From CAVUDO01 sp963740255 (GTDB lineage Bacteria > Actinomycetota > Actinomycetes > Mycobacteriales > Cryptosporangiaceae): 64,000 bases of DNA. Positions 63,886 through 64,000 of the stretch are shown here, in pieces. Where the stretch lies: positions 1,364,001-1,428,000 of the forward strand of contig CAVUDO010000002.1 in the NCBI GenBank assembly GCA_963740255.1, in the 5' to 3' direction. Positions within the stretch are counted from its first letter, which is position 1. Every line of letters starts with the position of its first letter. The notes under the pieces are model-generated. The model was not told the DNA's origin and ran no database searches. It saw nothing but the letters and a program-made list of their open reading frames with translations. A program made the position numbers and the translations under genes.

Positions 63886-64000
63886 CTACGAACAGGCCCG
63901 CACACCGGTGCCCGCCGACATCGACGCACCGGACAAGCTCCTCTACGGCCTGACCGCCCGACAGGTCGCGATCCTGGCCGCCGCCGCTGGCCTGTGTTAC
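63875..64000 (+). CDS. PrgI-family protein, 5' part
   Basis: ATG at 63875 (or GTG 63872) follows GGAGGACC. The start MNADYEQARTPVPADIDAPD followed by KLLYGLTARQVAILAAAAGL is the PrgI family pattern: a short cytoplasmic arm, then the first membrane helix. PrgI genes precede the VirB4/TraC-like ATPase in Gram-positive conjugation clusters. The window ends after 42 codons. Confidence 0.8.
   Translation, partial: MNADYEQARTPVPADIDAPDKLLYGLTARQVAILAAAAGLCY

Larger units (their letters stand above)
53512..64000. mobile_element. Left end of an integrative and conjugative element at tRNA-Arg(CCG)
   Basis: From the tRNA onward the gene content changes from conserved housekeeping genes to a serine recombinase, DNA methyltransferases, unknown proteins and type IV secretion genes (pilin, TrbL-like, PrgI-like). 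No backbone gene follows before the window end, so the right end and the second attachment site are outside. The base composition of the recombinase arm looks less GC-rich than the backbone. Element type is inferred from gene content. Confidence 0.8.

Overview
The window is high-GC DNA from an actinomycete (Actinomycetota). The gene order argS-lysA-hom-thrC ... thrB-rho-rpmE-prfA-prmC-tsaC ... atpBEFHAGDC-DUF2550, facing a PduO-type adenosyltransferase and murA, is the conserved actinobacterial backbone known from Mycobacterium and relatives. GTG starts and 4-bp ATGA/GTGA gene overlaps are very common. The genus cannot be fixed from the sequence alone.

Layout. (1) 1-14,700: the C-terminal part of an aldehyde dehydrogenase, oligopeptidase B, a two-gene RNA-repair cassette (hen1-pnkp), the mismatch endonuclease nucS, DUF2252 and DUF4126 genes, a prolyl iminopeptidase, a Tat-lipoprotein esterase and an ethylmalonyl-CoA mutase. 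(2) 14,877-18,524: a tightly overlapping operon of ABC ATPase, ABC permease, histidine kinase and LuxR-type response regulator. (3) 18,600-23,500: 3-hydroxybutyryl-CoA dehydrogenase, an ankyrin-repeat protein, murA with two apparent frameshifts, a cobalamin adenosyltransferase and a DUF2550 gene. (4) 23,500-31,460: the complete F1Fo ATP synthase operon with two AtpI/AtpZ-like genes in front. (5) 31,475-41,957: glyA, a low-molecular-weight phosphatase, tsaC, prmC, prfA, rpmE, rho and thrB. A TetR/epimerase pair is inserted between rpmE and rho. (6) 42,126-53,386: two tandem paralogous surface-type proteins and a Ser/Thr kinase inserted between thrB and thrC, then hom, lysA, argS and DUF3105 and DUF305 genes.

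(7) From 53,501 a tRNA-Arg(CCG) marks the edge of an integrated mobile element that runs past the window end. Its left arm, on the minus strand, is one chain of overlapping genes: a catalytically degenerate methyltransferase-like protein, two beta-class-type DNA methyltransferases, a small protein, and a large serine recombinase whose 3' end lies inside the tRNA gene. Its right arm, on the plus strand, carries a helix-turn-helix gene and an unknown gene (both frameshifted), then type IV secretion genes: a VirB2/TrbC-like pilin, a VirB6/TrbL-like membrane protein and a PrgI-family protein.

The most striking new signal is a regulatory module present twice in mirror orientation, once ahead of each arm (59,112-59,195 and 61,810-61,893). 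Each copy has two CCAGTTGGGT sites exactly 21 bp apart, followed exactly 50 bp later by the 13-mer GGCCATGGGTGGG. This suggests that one regulator co-controls the integration/methylation arm and the conjugation arm.

Several genes, including the normally essential murA and rho, carry single-base frame breaks. These are as likely to be sequence errors as real lesions and should be checked first.
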